Shown: positions 1 through 8,780, counted from the first letter of the stretch. The stretch is DNA of 64,000 bases from Merdibacter sp965119685 (GCA_965119685.1 OZ221971.1:248001-312000), one strand, 5' to 3'. Numbers and translations are program-made. The notes: generated by a model not told the origin, from the letters alone.

Positions 1-497
1 TCCAGCTTTTCATTTGCTTCGTTGACTACTTGCTGTGCGGCTGTATTTGCTTGGTTCGCAGTATTGATAGCTTGCTGTACTTGTTCAGATAGCTGTGCAT
101 TTAGCTGTGTAACTAAATCAATTACCGCCTGTTCCCATACGTCCGTCTCCGGAAGCACTACCTTTCCCAATGGCGCAGGAACGACTTTTGCAATCACCGG
201 ACTAAGAGCCTCAATATGCGCGCCGTCGGATGGGTCTACTAACGCTATATTCAGTGCGATGTTTCCCGGCTGTCTGAATGCGGCATACGGCAAATATATG
301 ATGCCGTCTTGATATTTAGCCGGCTGTGTTTTAAGAAAGCCATTTCTTGTGTACCAACCAATACGCGGCTCTATTAGATAGTCCTTAAATTCATCCGTGT
401 CATTGACGAATTGAACAGGAATATCGCTTGAACCTTGTGATGGAATTGTACTTGCATTAAGCGTCAGCAACTTTCCGCTTCTTGTTAGTGTTATCAT
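1..497 (-). CDS. Baseplate/receptor-binding-type minor tail protein, N-terminal part (runs off the window)
   Basis: The reading frame opens at an ATG at 497 behind a strong AAGGAGG site and stays open to base 1, giving about 165 visible residues. The first ~115 residues look beta-rich (IGWYTRNGFLKTQPAKY, then a V-x-LPETDVWEQ segment) and are followed by a Gln/Ala-rich coiled coil. That layout resembles the N-terminal anchoring domain of BppU-type baseplate upper proteins of Gram-positive siphoviruses. It sits 14 bases downstream of the tail-associated gene in the same direction, where host-recognition proteins are usually encoded. The C-terminal receptor-binding part is not visible, so the exact family is inferred. 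Confidence 0.6.
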   Translation of the reverse strand, partial: MITLTRSGKLLTLNASTIPSQGSSDIPVQFVNDTDEFKDYLIEPRIGWYTRNGFLKTQPAKYQDGIIYLPYAAFRQPGNIALNIALVDPSDGAHIEALSPVIAKVVPAPLGKVVLPETDVWEQAVIDLVTQLNAQLSEQVQQAINTANQANTAAQQVVNEANEKL

Positions 498-511
498 CGT
501 TTATCACCTCC

Positions 512-2308
512 TTACAATGCTTTTAAGCGGTTTTTCAAAAGGACATAATCCATAGAGGTTATTTTGCCATCACCATTCATATCGTAATGAGCCACCATGT
601 CATCGTCTGCCGTAACAACACCTGTTACAATCAGCCGAATAATATATAAATCTGCCCAAGTATATATATTAGTGATGCCACTGTTTTCAATCTTAACGCC
701 ATCTTTAAACAGCCCTCCTGAATCAATTTGCCATCCCCCGACAGCTCCAGAGGAAGATGTTATTCTTCCGCTAATATCTGCGTCTTTCGAGATTGTAACT
801 TTCCCATTTTTATCGACTTTAAAAACGTCGTTAATATTGATACTTCCTCCGGTGATGTTGCCAACAAAAGTTCCATCTTTCATCTTAAATTCACCTGTAT
901 CAAGATTGAGATAGAATTTGCCGTTTTTGTCGGTTAAAATACCTGTAATCATATAGTCTGCATTGATACTTTGAAAGTTGATGGCAGTTCCCCACACCCA
1001 GTCCGTGTTAGTCTCGTTACGCTTTTTTGAAATTTGAATGCCTTGCGTACCGATACACAGCGCGCCAAACGTCGGGCTGGATGTGTCTAAATCTTCAAAA
1101 AGAATCGCCCGCACATCCTGCCTTTGCGCTATATCCTTTTGCGCTCTTAGCGAAGCGTTTAACAGATTGATAACGCCCGCAATCCTATTCGCCATAAGGG
1201 TATTTGTCGACGTATCGATGACTTGACTTGCCGCCGACGTAATATCGCTCGTTTGATTGAAGTAGTCTTTTAAAGGATCTCCGATAATCAAACTCGTTAC
1301 TTTTTGCTGAATGCAGTCGTACTCAAGCGACGTAATGCGCGCTTGTGTTTCTATCCCAAGACGACGATGCTTCACATGCACAGTATCGCCGAGATTGACC
1401 GTTACAAGGTCTTTAAAGCTTGCATATTCCTGCGTTTTTGCGAGGTCTACCATGTCTACCTGATACGTGATGGATGGCACATCTATTCCGCTTTCATACT
1501 CTTTCGCGGCTCTTTCCCTTAATGCCTGTTGCAATTCGGGCAAAGTGTCGCAAACAGTTACATTTTCTTCGCCCTCCTGCGCATCCTCGGCAAGTTTAAT
1601 ATCGTCGTAGTAGATCGTCTGAATATACTCAATCGGATACTTGTTTAAATTCGGGCTGTCGATCGTTTCTCCCTGCGGCAGCGTGTATCCGTTGTACGCG
1701 ACAGGGATGATCTTTGTGACAACGGATGACATATCAATGCTTTCTTTTACTGCTGAAAGATTGAATCCAAACTCCACGCGCGCACCGTTATCAGCGCCTA
1801 ATCGCTCGTTGATATAAATATCATAGTTATCATAGCGAATCTCGCCGCCCCATCTGTTTAAAAACGAATTTTCATCATCAGACGATAAACATTCAATGAC
1901 ATTCTTCATTTGATAATAAGCCGTTGTTCGCTTTGATATATTCGAGTGTCCTTTGTACTTCGTGCCGCTCAAGAGGATGTCAAGCGCCTCTTGTCCGTTT
2001 TTGTCCGTCGGGCGCTGATCGTAGATAAACGTATCATGCTGTGCGTCCAAAAACACCGGAACGGCTGCGGCATAGATATAGGTGTCTGTCTTGTCTACTT
2101 GAACAATTCTAAACTGCTGATGACCATACGGTGTAGGCGCGCTGATGACTGCGTTTTCTACAATATTTTGAAAACGGTCATCTAACGGATTTTCCAATTC
2201 AAGCAACCATGTGCCGTTGATCTGAATTCCCAAATTACACGACAAAGGCAAAAGCGCCATGCCGTTTTTCGCGTAGTCCGTATTTGACGGACTATAAATT
2301 TGAATCAT
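512..2308 (-). CDS. Tail-associated protein (Tal / endopeptidase-tail family) with C-terminal dockerin-like motif
   Basis: About 598 residues. The start is the ATG at 2308, which shares its A with the stop codon of the distal tail gene and follows GGAGGTG; the TTG 15 bases upstream lies in that ribosome binding site. The N-terminal ~370 residues have the features of the prophage tail endopeptidase/tail-spike family that caps the tail tip and contacts the host surface. A middle segment (FKMKDGTFVGNITGGSININ) resembles the beta-structured repeats in long tail-tip proteins. The last ~30 residues contain D-M-N-G-D-G-K-I-T-S-M-D, a single dockerin-type calcium loop, followed by YVLLKNRL. Family assignment is by position and general features; catalytic residues were not identified. 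Confidence 0.75.
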   Translation of the reverse strand: MIQIYSPSNTDYAKNGMALLPLSCNLGIQINGTWLLELENPLDDRFQNIVENAVISAPTPYGHQQFRIVQVDKTDTYIYAAAVPVFLDAQHDTFIYDQRPTDKNGQEALDILLSGTKYKGHSNISKRTTAYYQMKNVIECLSSDDENSFLNRWGGEIRYDNYDIYINERLGADNGARVEFGFNLSAVKESIDMSSVVTKIIPVAYNGYTLPQGETIDSPNLNKYPIEYIQTIYYDDIKLAEDAQEGEENVTVCDTLPELQQALRERAAKEYESGIDVPSITYQVDMVDLAKTQEYASFKDLVTVNLGDTVHVKHRRLGIETQARITSLEYDCIQQKVTSLIIGDPLKDYFNQTSDITSAASQVIDTSTNTLMANRIAGVINLLNASLRAQKDIAQRQDVRAILFEDLDTSSPTFGALCIGTQGIQISKKRNETNTDWVWGTAINFQSINADYMITGILTDKNGKFYLNLDTGEFKMKDGTFVGNITGGSININDVFKVDKNGKVTISKDADISGRITSSSGAVGGWQIDSGGLFKDGVKIENSGITNIYTWADLYIIRLIVTGVVTADDDMVAHYDMNGDGKITSMDYVLLKNRLKAL

Positions 2309-3006
2309 CACAAACACCTCCAATTCGGCTGAATCTTTAAATCAAAACCATCTGTAATTGATATACTGTTATCGCCGCTTTGCAAATATAGATCAGTGAA
2401 TACACCTGTAACCTGTGTATTTTGCATGGCGCCATCTGTGCGGTACGCAAGCTGTAAAGCCGTATTGATTGTTAAGTTTTGACCGACGTTTGCCGTCATC
2501 TCTTTACCGTTTACGGAAAGCGTGCACATCCCCTCGCCTGTGATAAAGTAAGTCGGCCGGCATATCTCGTACTGATTGAATTTGCAAAGCTCGTAAGGGT
2601 ATTTTTCTTTCCCGCTTACCAAATATTCATAAGGTGCAAGTGTAAACGTCGCAGTAAAAGCGGCGGTGTTCACAAACTCCCTTTCATTGGTATCGAGTAT
2701 TACTTTTTTGCACACGTAATAAAAAGAGAGATCGTCGGACAACTGCAACTCTCTGATGCCGCCATTTAACAAATAGCGTTTAATTTCTCTCCATGCGCTG
2801 TGCCAATTTGAAGGGCTTGTAATATAGTTCATTTCGATATTTACATCAATGTCGCCATAAGTACCATCAAACTCGGTGTATGAACCGTCTACCCCGGGTA
2901 CATTAGTATCCGTGTACCGAGGGCGTGGTGCGGGAAAGTCGGGGCGACGCGCAACCACAATTTTATGATTGTATGACGGATCATCATTTAACATGAAATA
3001 AAACAT
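2308..3006 (-). CDS. Distal tail protein (Dit)
   Basis: A 232-residue protein with the usual N-terminal pattern of siphovirus Dit proteins: a proline-rich loop (RRPDFPAPRPRYTD) then VPGVDGSYTEFDGTYGDIDV. Dit forms the hexameric hub that joins the tail tube to the tail tip. It lies directly between the tape measure gene (stop 2 bases upstream) and the Tal gene (TGATG overlap), the standard order. The start could be the ATG at 3006 or the one at 2994; the GGGGGTG site in the end of the tape measure gene is nearer the former. Confidence 0.85.
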   Translation of the reverse strand: MFYFMLNDDPSYNHKIVVARRPDFPAPRPRYTDTNVPGVDGSYTEFDGTYGDIDVNIEMNYITSPSNWHSAWREIKRYLLNGGIRELQLSDDLSFYYVCKKVILDTNEREFVNTAAFTATFTLAPYEYLVSGKEKYPYELCKFNQYEICRPTYFITGEGMCTLSVNGKEMTANVGQNLTINTALQLAYRTDGAMQNTQVTGVFTDLYLQSGDNSISITDGFDLKIQPNWRCL

Positions 3007-3008
3007 AG

Positions 3009-5741
3009 TTAATGCATCACCCCCTTAAATTGCGATCGGAACCCCTGCGCTTTTGTAATACGAGTAACAACGTCGTTATAGATCGGTTTACCGTCTAAAT
3101 CGATCTGAATCGGACTGTTTAATGTGATAGTGCTGTTTGACTGCAACACCTTTGTGAATTGTCCATCAATTTCGGGAGATAGTCCAAAATCGAATTTTTG
3201 AATTTTCTGCGCCAGCTTTTCCAGCGGAGCAATCGCCAGCTTTTCATTTTTCTCAACGCCTGCACCGATACCGGCATCAAGGTTTTTGCCGATCAAATCC
3301 CTCATCACTCGTGATGGAGAGTTAATATCCAACCCTTTTAAAAGTGTATCAACAGAAGCGAACGCTAAATTTTTTAAGGACGTCGTCGCAAGATAAGCAT
3401 AAGCGCCTACGCCGTCGGCATAACCTTTTGCAGAATCAGCACCTGCGGCATAGTATTTGTCATACGCGCCAACAGCTTTTGCGCCAGAGATTGCCGTTTT
3501 TGCCCATTCATTTGTTATTTTATTAGAGCCTTCCTTGATCGCAGCTTCCTGTGCAGAAATATTCTTTTTTGTTTGCTCAAGTTCCTCCTCTGCCGCTTCA
3601 ATATCGCTTTGAAGCAACTTTTTTTGCTCCGCGTCTTTAGTATTTTCTAAAGCGATATACAATGCATCCACCTCGGCTTTTTGCCTGTCATGTTTGCTTT
3701 TCAAAATATCAAGTTCAGATTCTCCTTGTTCTCTTTGTTCGATAAGCTCTGACTGGTTGATCTTTTTTAAAGATTCCAAATTGCCCTCACGCATCAATTT
3801 CAAATTATCGTAATATATCGCTTCATCCTGTGCATACTGAGCCTCGATTTCTAACATCTCATCTCTCTGCATTTTAGTTCCTTCCAACATGCCTTCAAGA
3901 TATTGCAAAGTTCCATCCATGCGGATTTGCTCGTCGGTAGCATTTTGTTCTCTCAACTCCGCCATGCGCTGATCGTGTTCTTTTTGAAATTCTTCGATTT
4001 CGGTGTTTATGCTAACGATGTTATTGAGGTTTTCCTCTCGTGCTTCCCTTGATGCATCTAGCGCTTCTTTTTGTGCATCTATGACTTCCTGCGCCTTCAT
4101 CTTTTCGATGTAAACATCCATTTCTTCGGAAGCATCCTGATAGCCTTGAATCGTTCCGTCGATAAGTTCCATGTGTGTGCCTAACGCCTTGTTAAGTTCG
4201 TTCACAAGGGTATCCGCAATATCTTCATATCCTTCTTTGACGTTTCCGTTAGCGTCCACAACGGCATCTAACTTTGCTTTAAGATTTTGGTAGTAGTTTG
4301 CTTCTGCCTGTCCTTCTTTGATGGCATCCACCTTTGTTTGGTCGATTTCTTCCATCGCGCTTTTAGCGTCTCTGATGGCGTTGCCATACTCTACAATAGG
4401 ATTCTGTCCTTCTGAAAAAGCAGCGGTTAGTGCAACCACACCGGCCACAAGAGCGCCGGCCGCCGCAACGGCAATACCCCAGTGCCCGCTAAGCAAGTTC
4501 GTTGCGGTGCTCAATATTCCTGTGCCGTCAGACGCTTTGACAATGTTAGCTGATAAGGAACTCACTGCACCAGAAACGTTGGACACAACTTTCGCGGCAG
4601 GAGATACCACAGCAACCAGCCCGACAACTGCCCCTATTGCTTGTTGCGCCGCTGGATCAAGTTTTGTAAACCATTCCACCAGATCGGCAGCTTTATCTGT
4701 GATCTCTGTAACCACAGGAAGCGCAACCTTTGCCAAGTCTGCTAAGGATTCTTGGAAATCCTGTGTAGCTTGTCTGGACTCCAGCATCTCTTTGTTGTTC
4801 TTTTTGTACTCATTGTAAGTATCGTTCAATCCTGCGTTTGCCAGCTTCTTCAATACGAAGTTTTGCTTTTCGGCTTCCGTCGTGCATTCAGCCAATTCTT
4901 CGGAAAAAGATTCCGCACCGATGCCAAGACGGTCGAGCAACTCCGCAAATTGTCCTGTCGCCTCTCCTGTGGCAAGTGTCTCCTGCAACGAATCTGCCAG
5001 CGATTCAATCTTCATCGTATCCGGAAATTTAATATAAGCCCCTGTGAGGCCCTCAACGGCTTTCTGCAAATTGGATTCCGTGAATCCTGCCTGCAACAAG
5101 TTAGATACACCTTCGACGGAAGAATCCGTTTCGTTGATAACGTTATTGAATGTATTAAAAGCATTCTTCGCCGTATCAACGCTAACCCCTGCATCCGCGG
5201 CATTTTGTTCAAGGAAAGACAAATCCTGACGCAGCTCGTCAGTGAGCGGCACCGTCGCAGCAAACGAGGTAATCAAACCGCCGGCGGCTTTTGACAGCCC
5301 CGCTGTCTTTTGTGAAAATTTATCGGCGCTACTAGATAGCTTGTCCATCTGATCGGAAAACTTCTTTAAACCGCTTGTCATTTCTGTTTGCTGATTTTTT
5401 AGATCTTTGATTTTGCTTTCCGTTTTTGCGATCTGCTTTTCCAGCTCGATATACTCTCGGCTGTTCACGTCCTTTTTGGCGGCGATAAACTGACGCTGTG
5501 CTTCTTGCAATTTTTCCAACTTTTCTTTATTTGCGGAAATTGCATCACCGAGCAGCTTTTCTTTTTGCTCTAAAAGATCAGCGTTTTTCGGATCAAATTT
5601 CAAAGCCTGATTCACTGCATTCAATTTATCCTGCAAATCTGATGCGGATTTGTTTACATCCTTCATCGCTTCCGTTAAAGGCGATACATTGCCGTCAATT
5701 TCTAATGTGATGCCAGCCAAGTAACTGCTGCCTCGTCCCAT
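3009..5741 (-). CDS. Tail tape measure protein
   Basis: At 910 residues this is the longest protein of the prophage. Tape measure proteins occupy the tail lumen and set tail length. The N-terminus is typical (SYLAGITLEIDGNVSPL, then a long heptad-rich helix). The centre has hydrophobic stretches (around residues 365-435, GAVVGLVAVVSPAAKVVS and AGALVAGVVALTAAF) that would be membrane-active, followed by another long coiled coil of Glu/Lys/Gln repeats. The C-terminus has LDINSPSRVMRDLIGKNLDA, a motif often seen at the end of such proteins. An AGAGGTG site precedes the ATG. No lysozyme or peptidase domain is apparent. Confidence 0.92.
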   Translation of the reverse strand: MGRGSSYLAGITLEIDGNVSPLTEAMKDVNKSASDLQDKLNAVNQALKFDPKNADLLEQKEKLLGDAISANKEKLEKLQEAQRQFIAAKKDVNSREYIELEKQIAKTESKIKDLKNQQTEMTSGLKKFSDQMDKLSSSADKFSQKTAGLSKAAGGLITSFAATVPLTDELRQDLSFLEQNAADAGVSVDTAKNAFNTFNNVINETDSSVEGVSNLLQAGFTESNLQKAVEGLTGAYIKFPDTMKIESLADSLQETLATGEATGQFAELLDRLGIGAESFSEELAECTTEAEKQNFVLKKLANAGLNDTYNEYKKNNKEMLESRQATQDFQESLADLAKVALPVVTEITDKAADLVEWFTKLDPAAQQAIGAVVGLVAVVSPAAKVVSNVSGAVSSLSANIVKASDGTGILSTATNLLSGHWGIAVAAAGALVAGVVALTAAFSEGQNPIVEYGNAIRDAKSAMEEIDQTKVDAIKEGQAEANYYQNLKAKLDAVVDANGNVKEGYEDIADTLVNELNKALGTHMELIDGTIQGYQDASEEMDVYIEKMKAQEVIDAQKEALDASREAREENLNNIVSINTEIEEFQKEHDQRMAELREQNATDEQIRMDGTLQYLEGMLEGTKMQRDEMLEIEAQYAQDEAIYYDNLKLMREGNLESLKKINQSELIEQREQGESELDILKSKHDRQKAEVDALYIALENTKDAEQKKLLQSDIEAAEEELEQTKKNISAQEAAIKEGSNKITNEWAKTAISGAKAVGAYDKYYAAGADSAKGYADGVGAYAYLATTSLKNLAFASVDTLLKGLDINSPSRVMRDLIGKNLDAGIGAGVEKNEKLAIAPLEKLAQKIQKFDFGLSPEIDGQFTKVLQSNSTITLNSPIQIDLDGKPIYNDVVTRITKAQGFRSQFKGVMH

Positions 5742-5828
5742 AGTTTCACCTCTGTTTCATTAAAAAAGCATGCTGCTTGCATGCCGATCTGTCTTGTTAA
5801 AATCTCTTGAATACTTTATAATATGGGT

Positions 5829-5854
5829 GTGGATGAGGGGGCAACCTCATCCAC
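5829..5854. other. Perfect 10-bp stem hairpin between tape measure and upstream ORF
   Basis: GTGGATGAGG and CCTCATCCAC form a perfect 10-bp stem around a 6-base loop. Neither strand has a run of T after it, so it does not look like an intrinsic terminator. It could be an RNA processing or attenuation structure in the late tail transcript; function unknown. Confidence 0.4.
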
Positions 5855-5862
5855 TGGAAAGC

Positions 5863-5964
5863 CTATGCTTTCCTTTGGCTTAAAAACTTTTCCAAATTCT
5901 GCGTTCGGCAAGGTTTTAAGCCTTTTTCTTTACACCATCTCAGGTATTCAAGAATCATGTCCAC
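5863..5964 (-). CDS. Small ORF upstream of the tape measure gene
   Basis: A 33-residue ORF (V/M-DMILEYLRWCKEKGLKP, ending EKFLSQRKA) starts at GTG 5964 behind GGAGGTGAAGAAA; an in-frame ATG at 5958 is an alternative start. It lies in the late transcript between the tail chaperone and the tape measure gene and is basic and helix-forming. No family is recognised. The ribosome binding site is as good as those of the neighbouring genes, which is the main support. Confidence 0.4.
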   Translation of the reverse strand: MDMILEYLRWCKEKGLKPCRTQNLEKFLSQRKA

Positions 5965-5994
5965 TTTCTTCACCTCCCTCCTTACAATTATATT

Positions 5995-6013
5995 ATAAAC
6001 GTTTTACGTTTAT
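5995..6013. promoter_or_regulatory. Operator 1 of the small HTH regulator
   Basis: ATAAACGTTTTACGTTTAT is a perfect 8-bp inverted repeat around TTT. It lies about 80 bases upstream of the -10 of the plus-strand HTH gene and shares its half-sites and spacing with a second site at 6049-6067. Inferred binding site for the adjacent regulator. Confidence 0.55.
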
Positions 6014-6048
6014 TTGTCAATACATAAATAAACATTTTAAATATTTTT

Positions 6049-6067
6049 ATAAACTTTTTGCGTTTAC
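6049..6067. promoter_or_regulatory. Operator 2 of the small HTH regulator
   Basis: ATAAACTTTTTGCGTTTAC repeats the half-sites ATAAAC and GTTTA of the upstream palindrome with the same spacing. It abuts the -35 region of the HTH gene promoter, a position suited to autorepression. Confidence 0.5.
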
Positions 6068-6068
6068 A

Positions 6069-6097
6069 TATACATTTTTTGAATGACGTGATATAAT
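6069..6097 (+). promoter_or_regulatory. Promoter of the small HTH gene
   Basis: TATACA, a 17-bp spacer and a perfect TATAAT at 6092-6097, preceded by TG one base away (extended -10). It points along the plus strand, against the tail operon, toward the HTH gene at 6120. Confidence 0.65.
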
Positions 6098-6119
6098 ACT
6101 CTTGCAGGAGGACGTTGAC

Positions 6120-6350
6120 ATGAAAAAAACAATCAAAGCATTACTGGAATTGAAAGGAAAAAGTCAAGTTGAAATTGCTCCGTCATTCTCGATGTCAAAA
6201 GAGAGTTTCAACAACAAATTGCGATCCGCTGAAACCCGATTCAATTTATCGGATTTAGTAAAATTAGCAGAACTGACTGATACGCAGCTAGCGTTCGTTG
6301 ATAAAGCCACAGGCAAGGTTATTGTTTCATTTGACAGCAAGGATGCGTGA
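6120..6350 (+). CDS. Small Cro/C1-type HTH regulator, plus-strand cargo in the tail module
   Basis: A 76-residue protein from the ATG at 6120 (AGGAGG eight bases upstream). Residues ~1-55 fit a phage-type helix-turn-helix: KKTIKALLELKGKSQVEIA, then SMSKESFNNKL, then LSDLVKLAELTDTQLAFVD. The gene is transcribed opposite to every structural gene around it, from its own promoter with two palindromic sites, so it is a moron-like insertion probably expressed in the lysogen. What it controls besides itself cannot be told. No effector domain is present. Confidence 0.75.
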   Translation: MKKTIKALLELKGKSQVEIAPSFSMSKESFNNKLRSAETRFNLSDLVKLAELTDTQLAFVDKATGKVIVSFDSKDA

Positions 6351-6362
6351 TACCGCATCCTT

Positions 6363-6889
6363 TTAAAATCTGTCAAAATCCGCCTGTGTCGCATTCCTGA
6401 TCTTCGGCTTCGGGTTTTCATTTGATTCACGAATATTGTTACTTGTGATAATAATATCCGTCAGCATGCCTATTTCCATTTCATCGACATCATGAAGCGT
6501 TAAGCCTAAGCTCAAGCAGCTAAGCAGCAAGCGTTCGTAGGTTACTTTTTCCCCTGCACCGCTTTCTTTTTTTTTGGCTCAACTGTGGTCGTCAATGACA
6601 AATTGACAAGCTGATAGATTTCATTCGCGTTTTTAATAATTGAATCGGGATACCGAAATGAAGCCAGCCACTTATCAATGTCGGGGATGCGCTTATTTGC
6701 TCTTTTCGCCATCACCCATGCGAGATTTTCCACAATATCGAATATTTCAATATTATCGATTTCTCCACGCTGAATTTTTCCGATTTCCAGCAAGTAGTCC
6801 TTTTTGAAATACTGGCGATACAGCCTAGCTGTACCGCCGTCTGATTTCATCGGGATGTCCTTGCCTTCGATTCGCACTACCTTGTACAT
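6363..6889 (-). CDS. Tail assembly chaperone, GT form made by -1 frameshift
   Basis: The 0-frame product (gpG-like, 115 residues) occupies 6542-6889 and ends at TAA just after an A9G run. Within that run, A-AAA-AAG at 6582-6576 lies exactly in phase for -1 slippage. The -1 frame is then open for about 70 codons to a TAA at 6363-6365, reading KVTYERLLLSCLSLGL and ending ATQADFDRF, a C-terminal motif common in the T frame of Gram-positive siphovirus chaperones. The G and GT proteins load the tape measure during tail assembly. Position between tail tube and tape measure genes agrees. The extension ends just before the oppositely oriented HTH gene. Confidence 0.85.
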
Positions 6890-7467
6890 TATTCGCTCTC
6901 TTTCTTCGTCGGAACTGTCGGCGCTGTCGTAAACAGCGTTGCATAATTGGATGCAGTTGACGGAACTCTCGACTTGACGATATTTCCAAACTCTGTAACC
7001 AGCGGTACCGAAGTAAACGGAATCGTAGTCGTCTGCGGTTCGATGGTATCTTCGGTGGTAGATCCCTCAATCTCAGGGCGGCTGAATGTCAGGTTATAGA
7101 TGATATACTTCGTTGCAGTCACATCACCCTCAAACTGAAACATCATATACGCCATTTGTGTTGACGGCTTGGACGTTTCGACAATCATTCCCTCTTGCGA
7201 TTCTTCCGAGCCTAAGTACTGTTTCTCAAACCAGTCATACAGATAAGCCATCTCAAGTTCACCTGTATAGCCGTTATTGGTATCCGTGATGTAATAGTCG
7301 ATGTTGTCAGCGCGAAATGTGCTTTGCTCTCCCTCGGGTGAAAGCGTCATATTTACTGCGCCTTTATATGCGGTCGGCGCTCCAAATGTCGGCGTTTCTT
7401 CTGTCAAATCGACAGTACCGACGTGCACATTAGATAAACCGAATCGCACTTTGTTTGTTTCTGGCAT
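6889..7467 (-). CDS. Major tail (tube) protein
   Basis: A 192-residue protein behind AGGAGGGAAATAAAATG, with the opening typical of phi13/lambda-V-like tail tube proteins (NKVRFGLSNVHVGTVDLTEE, a GAPTAYKGAVNMTLSPEGE segment). It polymerises into the tail tube. It shares one base with the chaperone gene downstream and follows the head-tail completion genes, the expected place. The C-terminal ~25 residues are Pro/Thr-rich. Confidence 0.88.
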   Translation of the reverse strand: MPETNKVRFGLSNVHVGTVDLTEETPTFGAPTAYKGAVNMTLSPEGEQSTFRADNIDYYITDTNNGYTGELEMAYLYDWFEKQYLGSEESQEGMIVETSKPSTQMAYMMFQFEGDVTATKYIIYNLTFSRPEIEGSTTEDTIEPQTTTIPFTSVPLVTEFGNIVKSRVPSTASNYATLFTTAPTVPTKKESE

Positions 7468-7468
7468 T

Positions 7469-7849
7469 TTATTTCCCTCCTAGCTTTTCTTTTACCTGTT
7501 TCGGTAATTCATCTTTGATATATTCATCGCCATACGACCAGTGCGGGATCTTCTTTGTTCTCCCGCCACCAACAATCGCATGACCGTTTTCTAAAAGATG
7601 AGTTAATCTGTGTTCGCCTTTATCAGCGAAAATTACGTTTCTTTTTTCCGTTAGACTTTCATAAGCAGTTCTGACTTTGATTGATCTTTTGTACTTTCCT
7701 GTTTCGACAGGCGCTTTGCTTTTCACGATCTTCTGCGCTTGCTTCGATACATTGTCAACCGATTCTTTCACGATAATGCAAACATCATCGGAATAGTCTT
7801 TTAATATCTGCTTTACGGCAGAAGAAAGATTATTGATCTTTACTTTCAT
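7469..7849 (-). CDS. HK97 gp10-like tail completion protein
   Basis: 126 residues with the gp10 family signature: an N-terminal helix with ESVDNVSKQAQKIVKSKAPVETGKYKRSIKV, then a HLLENGHAIVGGGRTKK segment. This family sits at the head-tail interface of HK97-like phages. It starts inside the end of the preceding gene (ATGA-type 4-base overlap). Confidence 0.85.
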   Translation of the reverse strand: MKVKINNLSSAVKQILKDYSDDVCIIVKESVDNVSKQAQKIVKSKAPVETGKYKRSIKVRTAYESLTEKRNVIFADKGEHRLTHLLENGHAIVGGGRTKKIPHWSYGDEYIKDELPKQVKEKLGGK

Positions 7850-8169
7850 AACACGTCGTAAACCGTCATCATGACCTTTTCATCATCAATCCATGTTTGA
7901 TTCACCTTATCCCACAGCACTCCTTTTTCCGTCAAATACTTTTCCAGTTTTGCTTCCTCTTGCGGAACGTTTAACCGAGAGTATAGCTCAATCTGCAAAA
8001 CAGGGATAACTGTATAGACCGAATTATCGGCGGTAAAGTTATCTGTTTGCGGACTTGTCCACACGATGAACGGCGGCGCTGTCGGCTCTGAAAAGTGGCT
8101 GAATGAGCATGGAAGCCCATACTCTTTCAAAAGACTTTCAAGCCGATCTGCCGTCAGTATACAAGACAT
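7846..8169 (-). CDS. Putative tail terminator/completion protein
   Basis: 107 residues; FIVWTSPQTDNFTADNSVY and PVLQIELYSRLNVPQEEAKL resemble the small proteins encoded between head closure and gp10-like genes in Gram-positive siphoviruses. Function is assigned from gene order. It overlaps both neighbours, which supports translational coupling. Confidence 0.65.
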   Translation of the reverse strand: MSCILTADRLESLLKEYGLPCSFSHFSEPTAPPFIVWTSPQTDNFTADNSVYTVIPVLQIELYSRLNVPQEEAKLEKYLTEKGVLWDKVNQTWIDDEKVMMTVYDVL

Positions 8170-8500
8170 CTCCTTTAGCTAGTGTGAGATATAGGCTTTT
8201 TGGCGCAGTGTCCTTTATTTGCAGCTGCTTGATTTTATAAATCGCTTTTTCCCCGGTGTGAAATGATTGAATTTCAATCAAATCACGCTGTTTAATGAAG
8301 TGGTTGAAAGGAACGGAGATCATCATTTCAATTTCCGTACCCGCCACCTCTGCCATATAAAATCGTTTTGCGCCGGCAGTGCGGACACCATAGCGAATCG
8401 GGGCAAACTTATTTGATAAGATTACTCCGTCTTTTACATTTAGCACGGTCATTAGACCATCGTTAAATGTTTCGCTGGCGTTAGCTGCTTTCGGTTTCAT
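8138..8500 (-). CDS. Putative head closure / head-tail joining protein
   Basis: About 120 residues, starting at one of two adjacent ATGs (8503 or 8500) inside the end of the connector gene. Beta-rich, with KQRDLIEIQSFHTGEKAIYK, consistent with SPP1 gp16/lambda FII-like stoppers. Assignment rests mainly on its position between the connector and the tail completion genes. Confidence 0.6.
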   Translation of the reverse strand: MKPKAANASETFNDGLMTVLNVKDGVILSNKFAPIRYGVRTAGAKRFYMAEVAGTEIEMMISVPFNHFIKQRDLIEIQSFHTGEKAIYKIKQLQIKDTAPKSLYLTLAKGDVLYTDGRSA

Positions 8501-8780
8501 CATGTGCCTTTACCTTTGCAAGATTGATGAATGCGATAATGTCCGATCGATAATTCTTTTTAAAATCGTCAAGGCAATTTGATAAATCGTACATAACATA
8601 CGACAGCAGGAGAGACTGCGCTCTCCCCGCCATCATGTAGTCGTTAGATTCTCCGTTCAAGGAATCGAGTGCGGAGATTCCATTTTCTATAATCAAGGTC
8701 AGTTTTTTGTCCGTTGCTTTATCACTCCATGTGATGTCCAAACGGTTTTTTACGATGTCTAACAGTCCATCAGGCAGCAT
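8481..8780 (-). CDS. Head-tail connector (gp6-like)
   Basis: 99 residues, mostly helical (LLDIVKNRLDIT, KKLTLIIENGISALDSLNG, then RAQSLLLSYVMYDL), fitting the HK97 gp6-like adaptor family that binds the portal ring. It is the first gene after the capsid gene, behind GGGAGGTGG. Confidence 0.8.
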   Translation of the reverse strand: MLPDGLLDIVKNRLDITWSDKATDKKLTLIIENGISALDSLNGESNDYMMAGRAQSLLLSYVMYDLSNCLDDFKKNYRSDIIAFINLAKVKAHDETESS

